Assembly: GCF_900607235.1 (NCBI RefSeq)
Contig: NZ_LR027859.1
Coordinates: 100,551-164,550, forward strand
Direction of reading: 5' to 3'
Length of the DNA: 64,000 nt
From: Olivibacter jilunii
Lineage (GTDB): Bacteria > Bacteroidota > Bacteroidia > Sphingobacteriales > Sphingobacteriaceae
Below, in pieces: positions 46,574 through 56,908 of the stretch. Every line of letters begins with the position of its first letter. Position 1 is the stretch's first letter. The notes under the pieces were generated by a model. That model saw nothing but the letters and a program-made list of their open reading frames with translations. It did not search any database and had not been told where the DNA came from. A program made the position numbers and the translations under genes.

Positions 46574-47374
46574 ATGATCAAAAGTTTCCTAGTCATCTCT
46601 TCTTTTCTTGTTTTATCGATTTTTCAAGCCAACGCGCAAGATTATTCCCTGATTGCCGATAAGTATGTCGCTTCATCAGGAGATAGTGTAACTTACACCA
46701 TATATCAAGGAAGAGGCTTAGAATCTTCAGAAATAGCACCGGAAGCAGTTAAAAATCTAATTTATGCAAATTATACCCAAGGAGGAAAGAAGGTGGCCGA
46801 CACTATTCCATTGAATAAAGACTTTCTAAAATATGCGGCTGTTCAACAAAATGGGGGACAAAGTCTATTGACAATTGAGTTTAAAGGCGGAGCAGTTACT
46901 TATGACCAACTAGTAGTAGAAGATTTCGCAAAAACTGAAAATTTGACTGATTTGGCTTCGGTTATTGACTCATCGGGGTTTACCACTGAATATACTGCAA
47001 ATACTTTTTTTACTGCGAAGGCTCTTACAATCACTGACAAGTCAAATGGAAATCTTTATAAAGCAAAGGAATGCAAACAGCTGGAAATTATACTTGAACA
47101 AAATCCCTATAAATTACAATATGGAGATGATATAACTGCCGTAATCTTATTGGATGGCAAACCATTGGAAGGAACGAGTACCACTATTTACACGAAATCA
47201 GGCAATGGGCAAGTGCATGCGGCAAAATATCGCTCCAATGCAGAGGGTAAAATATACTTTAAACTTAATCGATCCGGGTTGTGGCTTTTACAAACAGTGT
47301 ACGCTAATCCAAGTCAGGAAAAGGGCATTAATTACAACTATTATCAAAGCTCCTTTTCCTTTCGGTTTCAATGA
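46574..47374 (+). CDS. Exported DUF4198-like protein
   Basis: A 266-residue secreted protein when begun at ATG 46574. MIKSFLVISSFLVLSIFQAN is then a clean signal peptide, cleaved near AQ. Earlier in-frame ATGs at 46526 and 46565 add a polar extension that would spoil it. The layout of beta-rich N-terminal part and a C-terminal stretch (TAVILLDGKPLEGTSTTIYT, then NAEGKIYFKLNRSGLWLLQT) matches the DUF4198 pattern, seen in putative periplasmic metal-related proteins. That assignment is from pattern and is not certain. It sits alone between the beta-oxidation cluster and a convergent operon. Confidence 0.75.
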   Translation: MIKSFLVISSFLVLSIFQANAQDYSLIADKYVASSGDSVTYTIYQGRGLESSEIAPEAVKNLIYANYTQGGKKVADTIPLNKDFLKYAAVQQNGGQSLLTIEFKGGAVTYDQLVVEDFAKTENLTDLASVIDSSGFTTEYTANTFFTAKALTITDKSNGNLYKAKECKQLEIILEQNPYKLQYGDDITAVILLDGKPLEGTSTTIYTKSGNGQVHAAKYRSNAEGKIYFKLNRSGLWLLQTVYANPSQEKGINYNYYQSSFSFRFQ

Positions 47375-47391
47375 TAATCGGTGTATCCGTA

Positions 47392-48780
47392 TCAGATCTT
47401 GTCCTTTTGCTGTTCTTTCCATTGCTTGCTAAAGGATTCAGGGGCAATAGAGGGTAATGTTCTTTTGGTTCCCCAAGCTTTTGCAAAAAACCTGCTTAGA
47501 AAGAAATTTTTCCATTTGCCACCCCAAAAGTCTAGCCATTTCCTTTTGGTTGCAATCTTCACGAAAGCCTTCCATCCCCAGTTTTCAACTTGAGGGTTTA
47601 GTCCTTCCTTAACGGAGTCCCGCCGATTTAGTAAAAGCATTTTATGAATATCAATTTTAACGGGACATACTTCTGAACACTTGCCGCACAAGCTACTGGC
47701 ATAACTTAAATGCTTGAACTCTTGCATCCCCTTCATATGGGGCGTAATAATTGATCCTATAGGGCCGCTGTAGGTTGTGCCGTAAGTATGGCCCCCAACA
47801 TTTTTATAAATTGGGCATGCATTCAGACAGGCTCCACAGCGGATGCAATAAAGTCCCTGTCTTTGATCTTTCTGTGCTAATAAATCTGTCCGACCATTAT
47901 CGAGTAAAATAACATACATCTCATCAGGTCCGTCAGACTCGTTTTCTCGCTTCGGGCCACTTAAAATGGTGTTATAAACGGTGAGGTTTTGGCCAGTACC
48001 GTGATTGCCCAAAAGAGGCCAGTATAAATCCAAATCGCTGATAGACGGAATCAGTTTTTCTATACCAACAACGGCTATGTGTATTTTTGGAAAGCTCGTG
48101 CTTAATCGTGCATTCCCTTCATTCTCGGTAATGGCGATGCTACCTGTATCTACAAGGAGAAAATTTGCGCCTGTAATTCCAACATCGGCAGACAGATATT
48201 CATCTCTTAATAACTCCCGTGCTTTCAAGGTAAGTTGTTCTGCACTTGCATTTTCGGGTGTGCCGAATTTTTCGTGGAATAGCTTCGCTATATCGGGCAA
48301 GCTGAGATGCATAGCTGGAGTGACAATATGATAGGGCTTTTGACCAAGCAGCTGAACAATATATTCTCCTAAATCAGTTTCAACTGATTCGATTTGATTG
48401 CTTTCCAAGAAGGCATTCAGTTCAATCTCCTCGGTTACCATTGATTTTGACTTCACTACCTTCTTCGCCTGTATTCTTTTCAGTATCGTTAGTATTTCCT
48501 GCTGCGCTTCTTGTATATCATTAGCCCAAATGACTTTTCCGCCATTTTTTTGGAAATTCGCTTCAAACTCAGGTAAAAGCTTATCCAAATTTTCCATTAC
48601 CCGCCACTTCAGGCTGTGCGCTTTGCGTTTTGCATTTTCTAGATTATTCCATCGCTTAAGCCCATTACTGACTGCCGTATCATATCGGTCAATATTAAAG
48701 CTAATAACCCTTCGATGTTGTAGATCAAAGGCTTTGCTCTCGCTCGCTAATATGAAATTTGATGCAGTTTTTGTAGACAT
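47392..48780 (-). CDS. LutB-like iron-sulfur protein (LUD domain, lactate utilisation type)
   Basis: A 462-residue protein with an N-terminal LUD domain (about 65-300, including GANFLLVDTGSIAITENEGN) and two [4Fe-4S] motifs, CIRCGACLNACP (about 310) and CGKCSEVCPVK (about 360), as in B. subtilis LutB. In the Lut system it works with LutA and LutC to oxidise lactate; neither partner gene is in the window. It is the last gene of the tatC, rpiB, M28 run, 42 bases downstream of the peptidase gene. Confidence 0.9.
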   Translation of the reverse strand: MSTKTASNFILASESKAFDLQHRRVISFNIDRYDTAVSNGLKRWNNLENAKRKAHSLKWRVMENLDKLLPEFEANFQKNGGKVIWANDIQEAQQEILTILKRIQAKKVVKSKSMVTEEIELNAFLESNQIESVETDLGEYIVQLLGQKPYHIVTPAMHLSLPDIAKLFHEKFGTPENASAEQLTLKARELLRDEYLSADVGITGANFLLVDTGSIAITENEGNARLSTSFPKIHIAVVGIEKLIPSISDLDLYWPLLGNHGTGQNLTVYNTILSGPKRENESDGPDEMYVILLDNGRTDLLAQKDQRQGLYCIRCGACLNACPIYKNVGGHTYGTTYSGPIGSIITPHMKGMQEFKHLSYASSLCGKCSEVCPVKIDIHKMLLLNRRDSVKEGLNPQVENWGWKAFVKIATKRKWLDFWGGKWKNFFLSRFFAKAWGTKRTLPSIAPESFSKQWKEQQKDKI

Positions 48781-48822
48781 AGGGCAGCGTGTTTTTACTT
48801 TAATAACGTAAATACCCGATCG

Positions 48823-50403
48823 TTATTTTTTATGTGAATCGACAATGGGTTTTGTATCTCTCGTGACTAAATCCCATGCTGTATAAAAGACAAGCTTTGC
48901 TCGTTTGCAGAGCAGTGGGAAATCAATTTTATCCACTGTATCTCCAATATCATGATAATCCTCATGGACGCCATTAAAGTAAAAAATAACAGGGATGTCG
49001 TTTTTTGCAAAATTGTAATGATCCGAACGATAATATATCTTTTCGGGATCGTTAGGATCGTTATATCGATAATCTAAATCCAATTTGGTATATGTTTTAT
49101 TCGCCGCTTCACTAATGTGATGAAGTTCTGAACTCAATTTATCCGAACCTACCAAATAAACGTAATCCGCTTTAGCGAAATGCGACGGATCAATTCTACC
49201 AATCATATCTATATTAAGATTGGCGATGGTTTTATTTAATGGAAATACAGGGTGCCTCGTATAATAGTCGGATCCTAATAGACCTTTTTCCTCGCCTGTA
49301 ACCATCATAAATAAGATACTTCTTCTTGGAGAATGACCATTCTCCTTCGCTCGTGCGAATGCCTTTGCAATCTCAAGTACAGCCGTAACCCCCGAGCCAT
49401 CATCGTCCGCTCCATTGTTTATTTCACCATTTGGGTTAACCCCAATGTGATCATAGTGAGCTGTTATCACTAAAAGTTCGTCCTTTAAGTCGGTGCCCTC
49501 CAAATAGCCCAAAACGTTTTGCGCTTTGACATCAATGATTTTTTGCCCGAAGGATAATTTTAAGGTACTTTTAAGCACCCGACTTCTAGGTTTTCCACTT
49601 TCGGTAATCTCCTGCTTCAATTTTTCAAGATTGGATCCGTGGGATGATAATATTAAATTAGCCGTTTGTGGAGAAATATAAACAACTGTAGGGGAATGAT
49701 CCGTGCTTAGATTTTCCTGTGTCAAATCTTCTTTTAATTGAATCTTTTCTGCATATTTTTTCTTACTGATTTGCTGTATTAAGGTGTCTGCATTTTTTGA
49801 TATAGCTAAAATCAATTTTGGCTTCTTACTGATTATATGCTGCATTCGCTTGCTATTGCTGGTCGACCAAATAGAGCCTTTCGTTTGCCCCGTTATAAGT
49901 GATTTCCCCATCTTATCCCTCGGTTCATCCTCATTAAGTAACAGAACTACCTTATCAGCAATATCGATTTTAGCTAAATCGTCGTAATGCTTGTCGCTAA
50001 TACCATAACCAATAAAAACCATCCGGTCAGTTTTTATTTCCTGTTCCGATCTTTTGCCAATAATCAGAAAATCCTTCTCATGCCGAAAGGTATGTTCACC
50101 TACTTCAAAGGTATCAACCGAAAAAGCTTTCGTAGCTAGTTCCACGGGTTGGTAATAGCTACTGTTAACGGGTGCCGTTAAACCTAATAGTTCAAATTGC
50201 TGCGCAATGTAATTCGCAGCTTTGTCTGCTCCTACTTTTCCCGTTTCCCTTCCCTCAAACTCATCTGATGCGATAATTGTTAAGTGTTTTCTCGCAGATG
50301 TAGGGTCGATGAGCTCGGCATAGGTGGAAGGTACGCTGTGTTGTGCGTAACATCCGATAAGAACGAAAAAAAGTATTGTAGTGACTATCCCTTTAATCGA
50401 CAT
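48823..50403 (-). CDS. Exported M28 family peptidase with PA-like insert
   Basis: A 526-residue zinc metallopeptidase. The N terminus (ILFFVLIGCYAQ) contains a lipobox-like LIGC, so it may be a lipoprotein. A region at about 110-260 resembles a protease-associated insert. The zinc ligand motifs are TAHYDHIG, NGADDDGSGVTAVLEIAK, VTGEEKGLLGS, NLNIDMIGRID and GVHEDYHDIGDT. It starts 10 bases after rpiB and is co-oriented with it. Confidence 0.93.
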   Translation of the reverse strand: MSIKGIVTTILFFVLIGCYAQHSVPSTYAELIDPTSARKHLTIIASDEFEGRETGKVGADKAANYIAQQFELLGLTAPVNSSYYQPVELATKAFSVDTFEVGEHTFRHEKDFLIIGKRSEQEIKTDRMVFIGYGISDKHYDDLAKIDIADKVVLLLNEDEPRDKMGKSLITGQTKGSIWSTSNSKRMQHIISKKPKLILAISKNADTLIQQISKKKYAEKIQLKEDLTQENLSTDHSPTVVYISPQTANLILSSHGSNLEKLKQEITESGKPRSRVLKSTLKLSFGQKIIDVKAQNVLGYLEGTDLKDELLVITAHYDHIGVNPNGEINNGADDDGSGVTAVLEIAKAFARAKENGHSPRRSILFMMVTGEEKGLLGSDYYTRHPVFPLNKTIANLNIDMIGRIDPSHFAKADYVYLVGSDKLSSELHHISEAANKTYTKLDLDYRYNDPNDPEKIYYRSDHYNFAKNDIPVIFYFNGVHEDYHDIGDTVDKIDFPLLCKRAKLVFYTAWDLVTRDTKPIVDSHKK

Positions 50404-50413
50404 AGGCCAAAAA

Positions 50414-50854
50414 CTATAAACAGGCTATCTTATTAACACGAGTACCGTGTCTACCCCCTTCAAATTCGGTAGCGAGAAAGATCTGTACCATTTCTTTACA
50501 TTCTTCTATGGATGTGAAACGTGCCGGCAAACAGATAATATTTGCATTGTTGTGTTGGCGAGCAAGCGCTGCTATCTCTGGCTTCCAACAAATGGCAGCC
50601 CGTATTCCTTGGTGTTTATTAGCTGTAATGGCGACACCGTTAGCACTGCCGCAAACCAATATGCCTATATCGCAAGAACCACTTTCTACTGCGCTCGCAG
50701 TAGGATGGGCGAAATCAGGATAATCTACGGATTCAACACTATCCGTTCCAAAGTTGCGCACGGTATATCCTAATTCTTCTAAATATTGAATAATGGCTGC
50801 TTTATATTCGAAGCCTGCATGATCGCCGCCGATAGCTACTGTTTTGATTTGCAT
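50414..50854 (-). CDS. rpiB: Ribose 5-phosphate isomerase B
   Basis: A 146-residue RpiB/LacA/LacB-type isomerase interconverting ribose 5-phosphate and ribulose 5-phosphate. AIGGDHAGFEYKAAI lies at the N terminus; the active-site Cys is in ILVCGSANGVAITANK, and the HxxR-type segment near the C terminus is visible. It starts 12 bases after tatC. Confidence 0.95.
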   Translation of the reverse strand: MQIKTVAIGGDHAGFEYKAAIIQYLEELGYTVRNFGTDSVESVDYPDFAHPTASAVESGSCDIGILVCGSANGVAITANKHQGIRAAICWKPEIAALARQHNNANIICLPARFTSIEECKEMVQIFLATEFEGGRHGTRVNKIACL

Positions 50855-50866
50855 CTTTATACTGAT

Positions 50867-51751
50867 TTATTGTTCGTTATTGTAAAATGCTTTTTCTGCT
50901 TTTAATTTAGCTCTTTCAACCCGTCCCGCAATTACTATACTAAGCTCATATAGCAAAAACAGAGGGAAGCTTACCGTTAACATGGTTAGTATGTCTGGCG
51001 TAGGTGTCACAATAGCGGCTATCACTAAAATGACGACGATAGCATAGCGTCTAGTTGCTCTCATAAATTGGGGTGTCATAATGCCGATTTTCGACAGAAT
51101 GTATATAATGATCGGTAGCTCAAAAACGATACCTGTACCCAGGGTCAATGTGGCAACCGAAGATAAGTATGAGTCGACCGTTATTTGGTTATCAATCTCC
51201 GGACTTACCGAATAATGCGCCAGAAAATTGACAGACAAAGGAGCAATCATGAAATAGCCAAAAAGGATTCCTAAAATGAATAAAAGTGTCGCGTAAAATA
51301 CAAAACCATTGGCCGACTTTCTTTCAATATCGGTTAAGGCCGGTTTTACAAAGAGCCATATTTCGTAGAGAAGATAAGGAAAGCCCAAAACCAAGCCAAT
51401 TAAAAGCGAAGAGTTCAATTGCAAGGTGAATTGTCCCGCCATATCAGTGTTTATAATATTGATCGGGATTTCGGTTACACAGAAATCAGGGCCTAAATTA
51501 AATTTTTCTCCAATGATACACATCATTCTATATGTCCAAAAATCAGGTTTTTTCGGACCCATAATAACGGTATCGAAAATGAAATCATAGAAGGCGAAAG
51601 CCAACCCCATAAATATCGCTATTGCTATGGCTGAACGAATCAGATGCCATCTTAGAACCTCCAAATGGTCAAAGAATGACATTTCGGCTTCGATGGTTTT
51701 GCCTTTTTGTTTAATGGTTTCAATAATTTTTTTTCCGGAGATTTCACTCAT
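50867..51751 (-). CDS. tatC: Sec-independent protein translocase TatC
   Basis: A 294-residue polytopic membrane protein with six predicted helices. EAEMSFFDHLEVLRWHLIRS is the conserved cytoplasmic N-terminal region and the LLYEIWLFVKPAL loop carries the F-x-P-type motif (LFVKPALTDIERK). TatC receives twin-arginine substrates. I start it at ATG 51751 (MSEISGKKII), since an in-frame ATG at 51781 adds ten residues with no family support. No tatA/tatB is in the window. Confidence 0.94.
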   Translation of the reverse strand: MSEISGKKIIETIKQKGKTIEAEMSFFDHLEVLRWHLIRSAIAIAIFMGLAFAFYDFIFDTVIMGPKKPDFWTYRMMCIIGEKFNLGPDFCVTEIPINIINTDMAGQFTLQLNSSLLIGLVLGFPYLLYEIWLFVKPALTDIERKSANGFVFYATLLFILGILFGYFMIAPLSVNFLAHYSVSPEIDNQITVDSYLSSVATLTLGTGIVFELPIIIYILSKIGIMTPQFMRATRRYAIVVILVIAAIVTPTPDILTMLTVSFPLFLLYELSIVIAGRVERAKLKAEKAFYNNEQ

Positions 51752-51837
51752 AATATTTAGTAGTAAATAAAAACCAATCAAAGTGTTAATGAAATAGGTT
51801 GATCCAACTCACCAATCGTATTTCATAAGAAAACAAA

Positions 51838-51866
51838 AATACCATTCTTAATATAAGAATGGTATT
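51838..51866 (-). terminator. Terminator after accC
   Basis: AATACCATTCTTA pairs perfectly over 13 bases with TAAGAATGGTATT around a 3-base loop; a TTTTTGTTTT run follows on the minus strand. It separates the acc/fab run from tatC. Confidence 0.85.
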
Positions 51867-51978
51867 TAAATTAAAGATTATCGCATGAAAAGCTCATATC
51901 TTAAAAGACTTTCGCTTATAAAAGCGTATTTTATTTTGAAAGCTAGCGACAAGAGTAGCGTTGCCGGGGCTATAACTA

Positions 51979-53319
51979 TTACTCTGAAAGGTCGAAGTTT
52001 TCCATAAACTTTGTTGTGAAATTTCCCGCTCTAAAGTTAGGATCTCTCATTAATCGTAAATGCAAAGGAATGGTAGTTTTAATACCTTCAATAACAAATT
52101 CGCTAAGAGCTCTTTCCATTGTCGAAATAGCTTCTTCTCTAGTTTGTGCAACACAAATAAGCTTAGCGATCATAGAGTCATAATTAGGCGGGATCTGGTA
52201 ACCTGCATAAACATGTGTGTCAACTCTAACTCCGTGACCGCCAGGTGAATGAAATGTTGTGATTTTTCCAGGGGATGGACGGAATCCGTTGAAGGGGTCC
52301 TCTGCGTTTATTCTACATTCTATTGCATGCATATTCGGCTCATAATTCCTGCCAGATAACGGAACACCTGCTGCAACTTTTATTTGCTCTTTTATTAAAT
52401 CGAAGTTAATGACTTCTTCCGTTACGGGATGTTCCACTTGAATGCGTGTATTCATCTCCATAAAGTAAAAATTTCGGTGTTTATCCACAAGAAATTCGAT
52501 GGTACCGGCTCCTTCATAATTCACTGCCTTTGCACCTGCAATTGCTGCATCACCCATTTTTTGTCTGAGCTCAGGTGTAATAAAGGGAGATGGCGCTTCC
52601 TCTACCAGTTTCTGATGGCGTCTTTGTATAGAGCAATCTCTTTCGGACAGATGACAAACGGTTCCATACTGATCGCCAATGACCTGGATTTCGATATGAC
52701 GTGGATCTTCCACAAACTTTTCTAGGTAGATACCATCATTTCCAAATGCTGCACCTGCTTCTTGACGTGCCGAGTCCCATGCCGGTTCAAATTCACTATC
52801 TTTCCAAACAACACGCATACCTCGTCCACCACCTCCAGCGGTAGCTTTTAGAATGACAGGATAACCTATCTCGTTCGCTATTTTTAACCCTTCCGAAACA
52901 TTGGGAACCAAACCATCAGATCCAGGTATTGTGGGTACGCCAGCATTTTTCATGGTCTCTTTGGCTGAGGCCTTATCTCCCATACTGCGAATCTGCTCAG
53001 GCGTTGCACCGATAAATTTAATGCCATAGTCTCGACATATAGCAGAAAATTTCTCATTTTCCGATAAGAAACCATATCCGGGATGGATCGCGTCCGCATT
53101 AGTGAGCTCAGCAGCGGCAATAATGTTAGGAATGTTAAGATAAGAATCTTTACTGGCTGGAGGGCCGATACAGACAGCCTCATCGGCAAAACGCACATGT
53201 AAGCTCTCACGGTCGGCAGTTGAGTATACAGCAACACTCTTAATCCCCATTTCCTTACATGTCCTTATAATTCGTAGAGCAATTTCTCCTCTATTTGCTA
53301 TTAAAATTTTTTTAAACAT
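51979..53319 (-). CDS. accC: Biotin carboxylase subunit of acetyl-CoA carboxylase
   Basis: A 446-residue ATP-grasp enzyme that carboxylates biotin on AccB for malonyl-CoA synthesis. The N-terminal [20 protein letters not shown], the glycine-rich loop [15 protein letters not shown] and the active-site [15 protein letters not shown] are all present. Length matches E. coli AccC (449). It lies 49 bases downstream of accB and ends before a strong terminator. Confidence 0.97.
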   Translation of the reverse strand: MFKKILIANRGEIALRIIRTCKEMGIKSVAVYSTADRESLHVRFADEAVCIGPPASKDSYLNIPNIIAAAELTNADAIHPGYGFLSENEKFSAICRDYGIKFIGATPEQIRSMGDKASAKETMKNAGVPTIPGSDGLVPNVSEGLKIANEIGYPVILKATAGGGGRGMRVVWKDSEFEPAWDSARQEAGAAFGNDGIYLEKFVEDPRHIEIQVIGDQYGTVCHLSERDCSIQRRHQKLVEEAPSPFITPELRQKMGDAAIAGAKAVNYEGAGTIEFLVDKHRNFYFMEMNTRIQVEHPVTEEVINFDLIKEQIKVAAGVPLSGRNYEPNMHAIECRINAEDPFNGFRPSPGKITTFHSPGGHGVRVDTHVYAGYQIPPNYDSMIAKLICVAQTREEAISTMERALSEFVIEGIKTTIPLHLRLMRDPNFRAGNFTTKFMENFDLSE

Positions 53320-53368
53320 GAATTTTTTTCAATAAACCAGTGTACTAAATTCGGTCCAAAAGTTACTA

Positions 53369-53854
53369 TTATGAAGGATCAACTAAAAACAAAGGCTGAT
53401 CGTATTCCACTGGTTGTGCATTGTCTACCAGTATTTTAACAATTTTTCCTGAAATATCTGATTCAATTTCATTGAATAGTTTCATTGCTTCTACAATACA
53501 AACCACTTGCCCTGTTTTCACTTCGTCTCCTACATTCACGAAGGCTGGTTTATCTGGGCTTGAAGAACGATAAAATGTACCGATCATTGGTGATTTGATC
53601 GTTAAATATTTTGAAGAGTCTTCTGCAGGCTTTGGCGTATCTGTGTTTAATACCGGCACTGCTGCAACAGGAGAACTTACAGGAGTTTGTGGCACCACGG
53701 GAGTAGCAGTGGGCAGGGTTGCAGTGACATAAGTTGGCTCTTGATTTGTTTTTATGGTTATTTTAAAGTCTTTTTCCTCAATAGCAACTTCATTGACTCC
53801 TGATTTTGCGACAAACTTTATCAGGTCCTGAATTTGTTTAATATCCATGCTCAT
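53369..53854 (-). CDS. accB: Biotin carboxyl carrier protein of acetyl-CoA carboxylase
   Basis: A 161-residue carrier with an N-terminal dimerisation region, a Pro/Ala/Val-rich linker (about residues 40-80) and a C-terminal biotinyl domain. The biotin lysine is K125 in CIVEAMKLFNEIE. It carries CO2 from AccC to the transferase. It is followed by accC after 49 bases and preceded by fabH after 104. Confidence 0.96.
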   Translation of the reverse strand: MSMDIKQIQDLIKFVAKSGVNEVAIEEKDFKITIKTNQEPTYVTATLPTATPVVPQTPVSSPVAAVPVLNTDTPKPAEDSSKYLTIKSPMIGTFYRSSSPDKPAFVNVGDEVKTGQVVCIVEAMKLFNEIESDISGKIVKILVDNAQPVEYDQPLFLVDPS

Positions 53855-53958
53855 ATTCGTTGGTTCTAAGTTTAATATCTAACAATTGTATATTTTACGA
53901 AATCGATAAAGAGATTGCAAAGTTAGTATCTTTGATCAAAACTGAAACTAAAATTGTA

Positions 53959-54948
53959 TTAATAAGCCCATTTGAGGTATACAGAACCCCAAGTGAAGCC
54001 CCCGCCAAAAGCGGCTAAGATCAGCACGTCGCCTTTCTTCAGCTGGTTTTCCCATTCCCACAAGCACAAAGGGATTGTACCACTGGTTGTGTTCCCGTAT
54101 TTTTGAATATTGATCATTACTTTTTCGGGACCTAGTCCCATTCTTTCAGCAGTTGCATCGATAATGCGTTTATTTGCTTGGTGAGGAACAAGCCAGTTGA
54201 CATCTGCAGCGGTGAGTTGATTCCTTTCCATGATCTCAGCGGCAACGTTAGCCATATTGGTAACAGCAAATTTAAATACTGTTTTACCTTCCTGAAAAGC
54301 ATAATGCAACTTTTGATCGACAGTTTCATGGGTTGCAGGCATTAAAGATCCTCCCGCTTTGATATTGAGGTATTCTTTTCCACTGCCGTCACTTTTCAAA
54401 ATAGCATCCAAAACTCCCAGTCCTTCTGTATTAGGTTCTAATAAGACAGCCCCACAACCATCTCCAAATATGATGCATGTCGCTCGATCTTCATAATTTA
54501 TAATCGAAGACATTTTATCTCCGCCAACTACTAATACCTTTTGATGTTTTCCGGACTCGATAAATTGGGCACCGGTAGTAAGACCATAAATAAAACCTGA
54601 ACAGGCCGCTTGAAGATCATAGCCCCAGGCATTAATAGCGCCTATTTTATCGGCTAAAATGTTCGCGGTAGCAGGAAAAGGCATGTCTGGAGTGCTGGTA
54701 CAGAAAATGATTAGATCAATCTCCTCCGCTGAAATCCCTCGTTTGCGTAAAAGGCCCTCAACAGCCGGTACTGCCATGTCAGAGGTCGCTTGTCCTTCCC
54801 CTTTTAAAATGCGCCGTTCCTTAATACCTGTTCGTGTGGTAATCCACTCATCGTTCGTTTCAACCATAGTCTCCAATTCCTGATTTGTTAGTATATAATC
54901 AGGAACATATCCGTTAACGGCAGTTATGGCAGCATGAATTTTAGACAT
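53959..54948 (-). CDS. fabH: 3-oxoacyl-ACP synthase III
   Basis: A 329-residue condensing enzyme that starts fatty-acid chains from acetyl-CoA (or branched acyl-CoA) and malonyl-ACP. The nucleophile is C116 in [11 protein letters not shown], the His is in [12 protein letters not shown] and the Asn in [12 protein letters not shown]. It is 8 bases downstream of plsX and clearly co-transcribed. Confidence 0.96.
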   Translation of the reverse strand: MSKIHAAITAVNGYVPDYILTNQELETMVETNDEWITTRTGIKERRILKGEGQATSDMAVPAVEGLLRKRGISAEEIDLIIFCTSTPDMPFPATANILADKIGAINAWGYDLQAACSGFIYGLTTGAQFIESGKHQKVLVVGGDKMSSIINYEDRATCIIFGDGCGAVLLEPNTEGLGVLDAILKSDGSGKEYLNIKAGGSLMPATHETVDQKLHYAFQEGKTVFKFAVTNMANVAAEIMERNQLTAADVNWLVPHQANKRIIDATAERMGLGPEKVMINIQKYGNTTSGTIPLCLWEWENQLKKGDVLILAAFGGGFTWGSVYLKWAY

Positions 54949-54956
54949 TCTCTTAT

Positions 54957-55895
54957 TTATTTAAAAGCAGCTTTTACCTTATCTACGAATTTTGATTCAA
55001 TCATATCCCGAGATAAAAGGATCATGTTTTTGATTGCTTCCGGATTGGAAATACCATGTCCTATGATCACGGGGGCATTGACCCCTAAGATTGGACTACC
55101 CCCATATTGTTCATAATTGAATCGATCAAAAAATGGATCTTTAAAACCTTTTTTTACAGTTAAGCTGTAGAAAGACTCTGCAAGCTTTAATACAACATTT
55201 CCTGTAAATCCATCACATACGATAACGTCAATATGATCTTCAAACAAATCTCTGCCCTCAATATTTCCGATAAAATTAAAAGCTTGTGCTTCTTTCATTA
55301 AGTTATGGGCAGCGTTGGTAAGCATATTGCCCTTTTCTTCCTCTTCTCCTATGTTTAATAAAGCAACTGCAGGGTTTTCACTGCTGTAGACATGTTGGGC
55401 ATATAAACTTCCCAATATACCAAATTGCAGTAAATTATCAGGTTTACAATCTGCGTTTGCACCAACATCTAATAAAACGCTGAATCCACTGGTTAAACGT
55501 GGCACATTTGTAGCTATGGCTGGTCTGATAACACCTGGTACAGTTTTGACACTGAACATAGAGCCAACTAGCATGGCACCCGTATTACCTGCAGATGCGA
55601 AAGAGTCAATGCCTCCTTCTTTTAGCAATTGAAAACCTAAACTAATACTTGCGTTGGGTTTGTGAGTGATTGCCTTTGTTGGATGCTCGCCCATACTGAT
55701 TGTTTCGGTAGTATGTATAAATTCAAATAATGACGCGTCTATACCTGCCTGTTCAAAAATGGGTAATGCTAGTTCCTTATTGCCAATCAGTACTAATTGC
55801 TGATCGTTCGATAATACCTTTGAGGCCTCTATTGCACCTAAAACAGTGGCGTTTGGTGCAAAGTCTCCGCCCATGATATCTAAACCAATCTTCAT
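54957..55895 (-). CDS. plsX: Phosphate acyltransferase PlsX
   Basis: A 312-residue enzyme making acyl-phosphate from acyl-ACP for phospholipid synthesis. [20 protein letters not shown] is the N-terminal signature, with [24 protein letters not shown] and [15 protein letters not shown] following. It precedes fabH by 8 bases, the widespread plsX-fabH pairing. It begins 105 bases after rpmF, beyond a hairpin. Confidence 0.96.
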   Translation of the reverse strand: MKIGLDIMGGDFAPNATVLGAIEASKVLSNDQQLVLIGNKELALPIFEQAGIDASLFEFIHTTETISMGEHPTKAITHKPNASISLGFQLLKEGGIDSFASAGNTGAMLVGSMFSVKTVPGVIRPAIATNVPRLTSGFSVLLDVGANADCKPDNLLQFGILGSLYAQHVYSSENPAVALLNIGEEEEKGNMLTNAAHNLMKEAQAFNFIGNIEGRDLFEDHIDVIVCDGFTGNVVLKLAESFYSLTVKKGFKDPFFDRFNYEQYGGSPILGVNAPVIIGHGISNPEAIKNMILLSRDMIESKFVDKVKAAFK

Positions 55896-55925
55896 CCTTG
55901 ATTATCGTTTGCTGTTCTATTAACT

Positions 55926-55986
55926 AAAAACATCCCAAAGTACCGCATTTTTTCAGAAATAGCGAACCTTGGGATGTTTTTTTAAT
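55926..55986 (-). terminator. Terminator-like hairpin between rpmF and plsX
   Basis: AAAAACATCCCAA (about 55926-55938) pairs with TTGGGATGTTTTT (about 55969-55981) around a loop of about 30 bases. A short T-run follows on the minus strand and a longer one on the plus strand. It could limit read-through from yceD-rpmF into plsX-fabH-accBC. Confidence 0.55.
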
Positions 55987-56000
55987 ATTGAAAAATCAAC

Positions 56001-56192
56001 TTAGGCAATCGAGGTGTTTTCAATGAGTAACTTGCCGTTATAATAAAGATTGCCGTCAACATTGTAAGCACGGTGTGGCAAATGTACTGCACCGGTAGTT
56101 TGGCAGGTCGTAAGTGTAGGTAACTCTGCCTTATAATGTGTTCTTCTTTTGTCTCTTCTAGACTTAGAGGTTTTACGTTTTGGATGTGCCAT
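56001..56192 (-). CDS. rpmF: 50S ribosomal protein L32
   Basis: A 63-residue ribosomal protein. [20 protein letters not shown] and [18 protein letters not shown] are typical. The four zinc-binding cysteines of some L32 proteins are absent (one Cys remains). It starts 14 bases after the DUF177 gene, the usual yceD-rpmF pairing. Confidence 0.96.
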   Translation of the reverse strand: MAHPKRKTSKSRRDKRRTHYKAELPTLTTCQTTGAVHLPHRAYNVDGNLYYNGKLLIENTSIA

Positions 56193-56206
56193 CTCGTCTT
56201 TTCTAT

Positions 56207-56743
56207 TTAATTATTGTTTTTTATTTTTTTTAATATTTCCCAGCGGGGATCTGTATCGGTTGATGCATCGTCCTGACTATTTAAACTGTTTAATTTATCA
56301 ATCATCGACTGATCGCAACTAACATTTATCCCCTGTTCCTCACATCGACTATAATACGGTACGGATAATGTGATATACTCGTAAAATATATTCGCCAAAT
56401 CAAGTTCGTGTTCGTTCTTTTTAAGAACCATTATTTCATCCGTAAGATCTGAAACACTGTCTTCATCATCAAATTTGATAATGAGTCGCTGCAAAATATC
56501 CGACTTACCCCAAAATTGATTGAGACAAACATCGCAGGTCAATTCTATCTTGCCGGTGATATGGATATCTGCAACCATCATTGTCTCTTGCTTATCAAGA
56601 ACAAGGGAAACTTTTAGCTCACCATTTTTAACCAAGGAATAGTCGAATTCCTCAAAAAAAAGTTTGCTTATCTCAAATTCAAATTCGTGTTTCCCAGGCT
56701 TTAAACCCGTAAATGGTATTCGATATTGATCTAAAGTTTTCAA
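56207..56743 (-). CDS. DUF177 (YceD) family protein
   Basis: A 178-residue DUF177 protein. The CDVC motif ([13 protein letters not shown], about residue 76) and the acidic stretch after it are characteristic. In plants and bacteria relatives act in 23S rRNA/large-subunit maturation; here only the pairing with rpmF and the family are seen. A -7 element TAAATTTG (56770-56763, minus strand) lies 20 bases before the ATG. Confidence 0.9.
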   Translation of the reverse strand: MKTLDQYRIPFTGLKPGKHEFEFEISKLFFEEFDYSLVKNGELKVSLVLDKQETMMVADIHITGKIELTCDVCLNQFWGKSDILQRLIIKFDDEDSVSDLTDEIMVLKKNEHELDLANIFYEYITLSVPYYSRCEEQGINVSCDQSMIDKLNSLNSQDDASTDTDPRWEILKKIKNNN

Positions 56744-56762
56744 AGCACGACAATTAAGCTCG

Positions 56763-56770
56763 CAAATTTA
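56763..56770 (-). promoter_or_regulatory. Probable -7 element of the yceD-rpmF transcript
   Basis: CAAATTTA on the plus strand reads TAAATTTG on the minus strand. The -33 position has only a partial match (TTC rather than TTG). Confidence 0.4.
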
Positions 56771-56908
56771 GAAATAATAAATTAGAACTGAAAGTTTTTT
56801 TGAAAGTAGTGTGTCTACTGGCTTGGATACGATGTAGAGATTTTACCACCCCGTTTTGCTCCTTGCAAGTAAGCGTATCGATGATAAACGATGGATGCTA
56901 TAAGATTG

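Noticed and set aside
24087..50403. The two M28 peptidases as a recent duplication
   Set aside because: They share only catalytic motifs; lengths (319 and 526) and inserts differ, so they are separate family members.
52479..52495. TTATCCACA inside accC
   Set aside because: A perfect DnaA-box consensus but isolated and within coding sequence encoding conserved residues; chance is likely.
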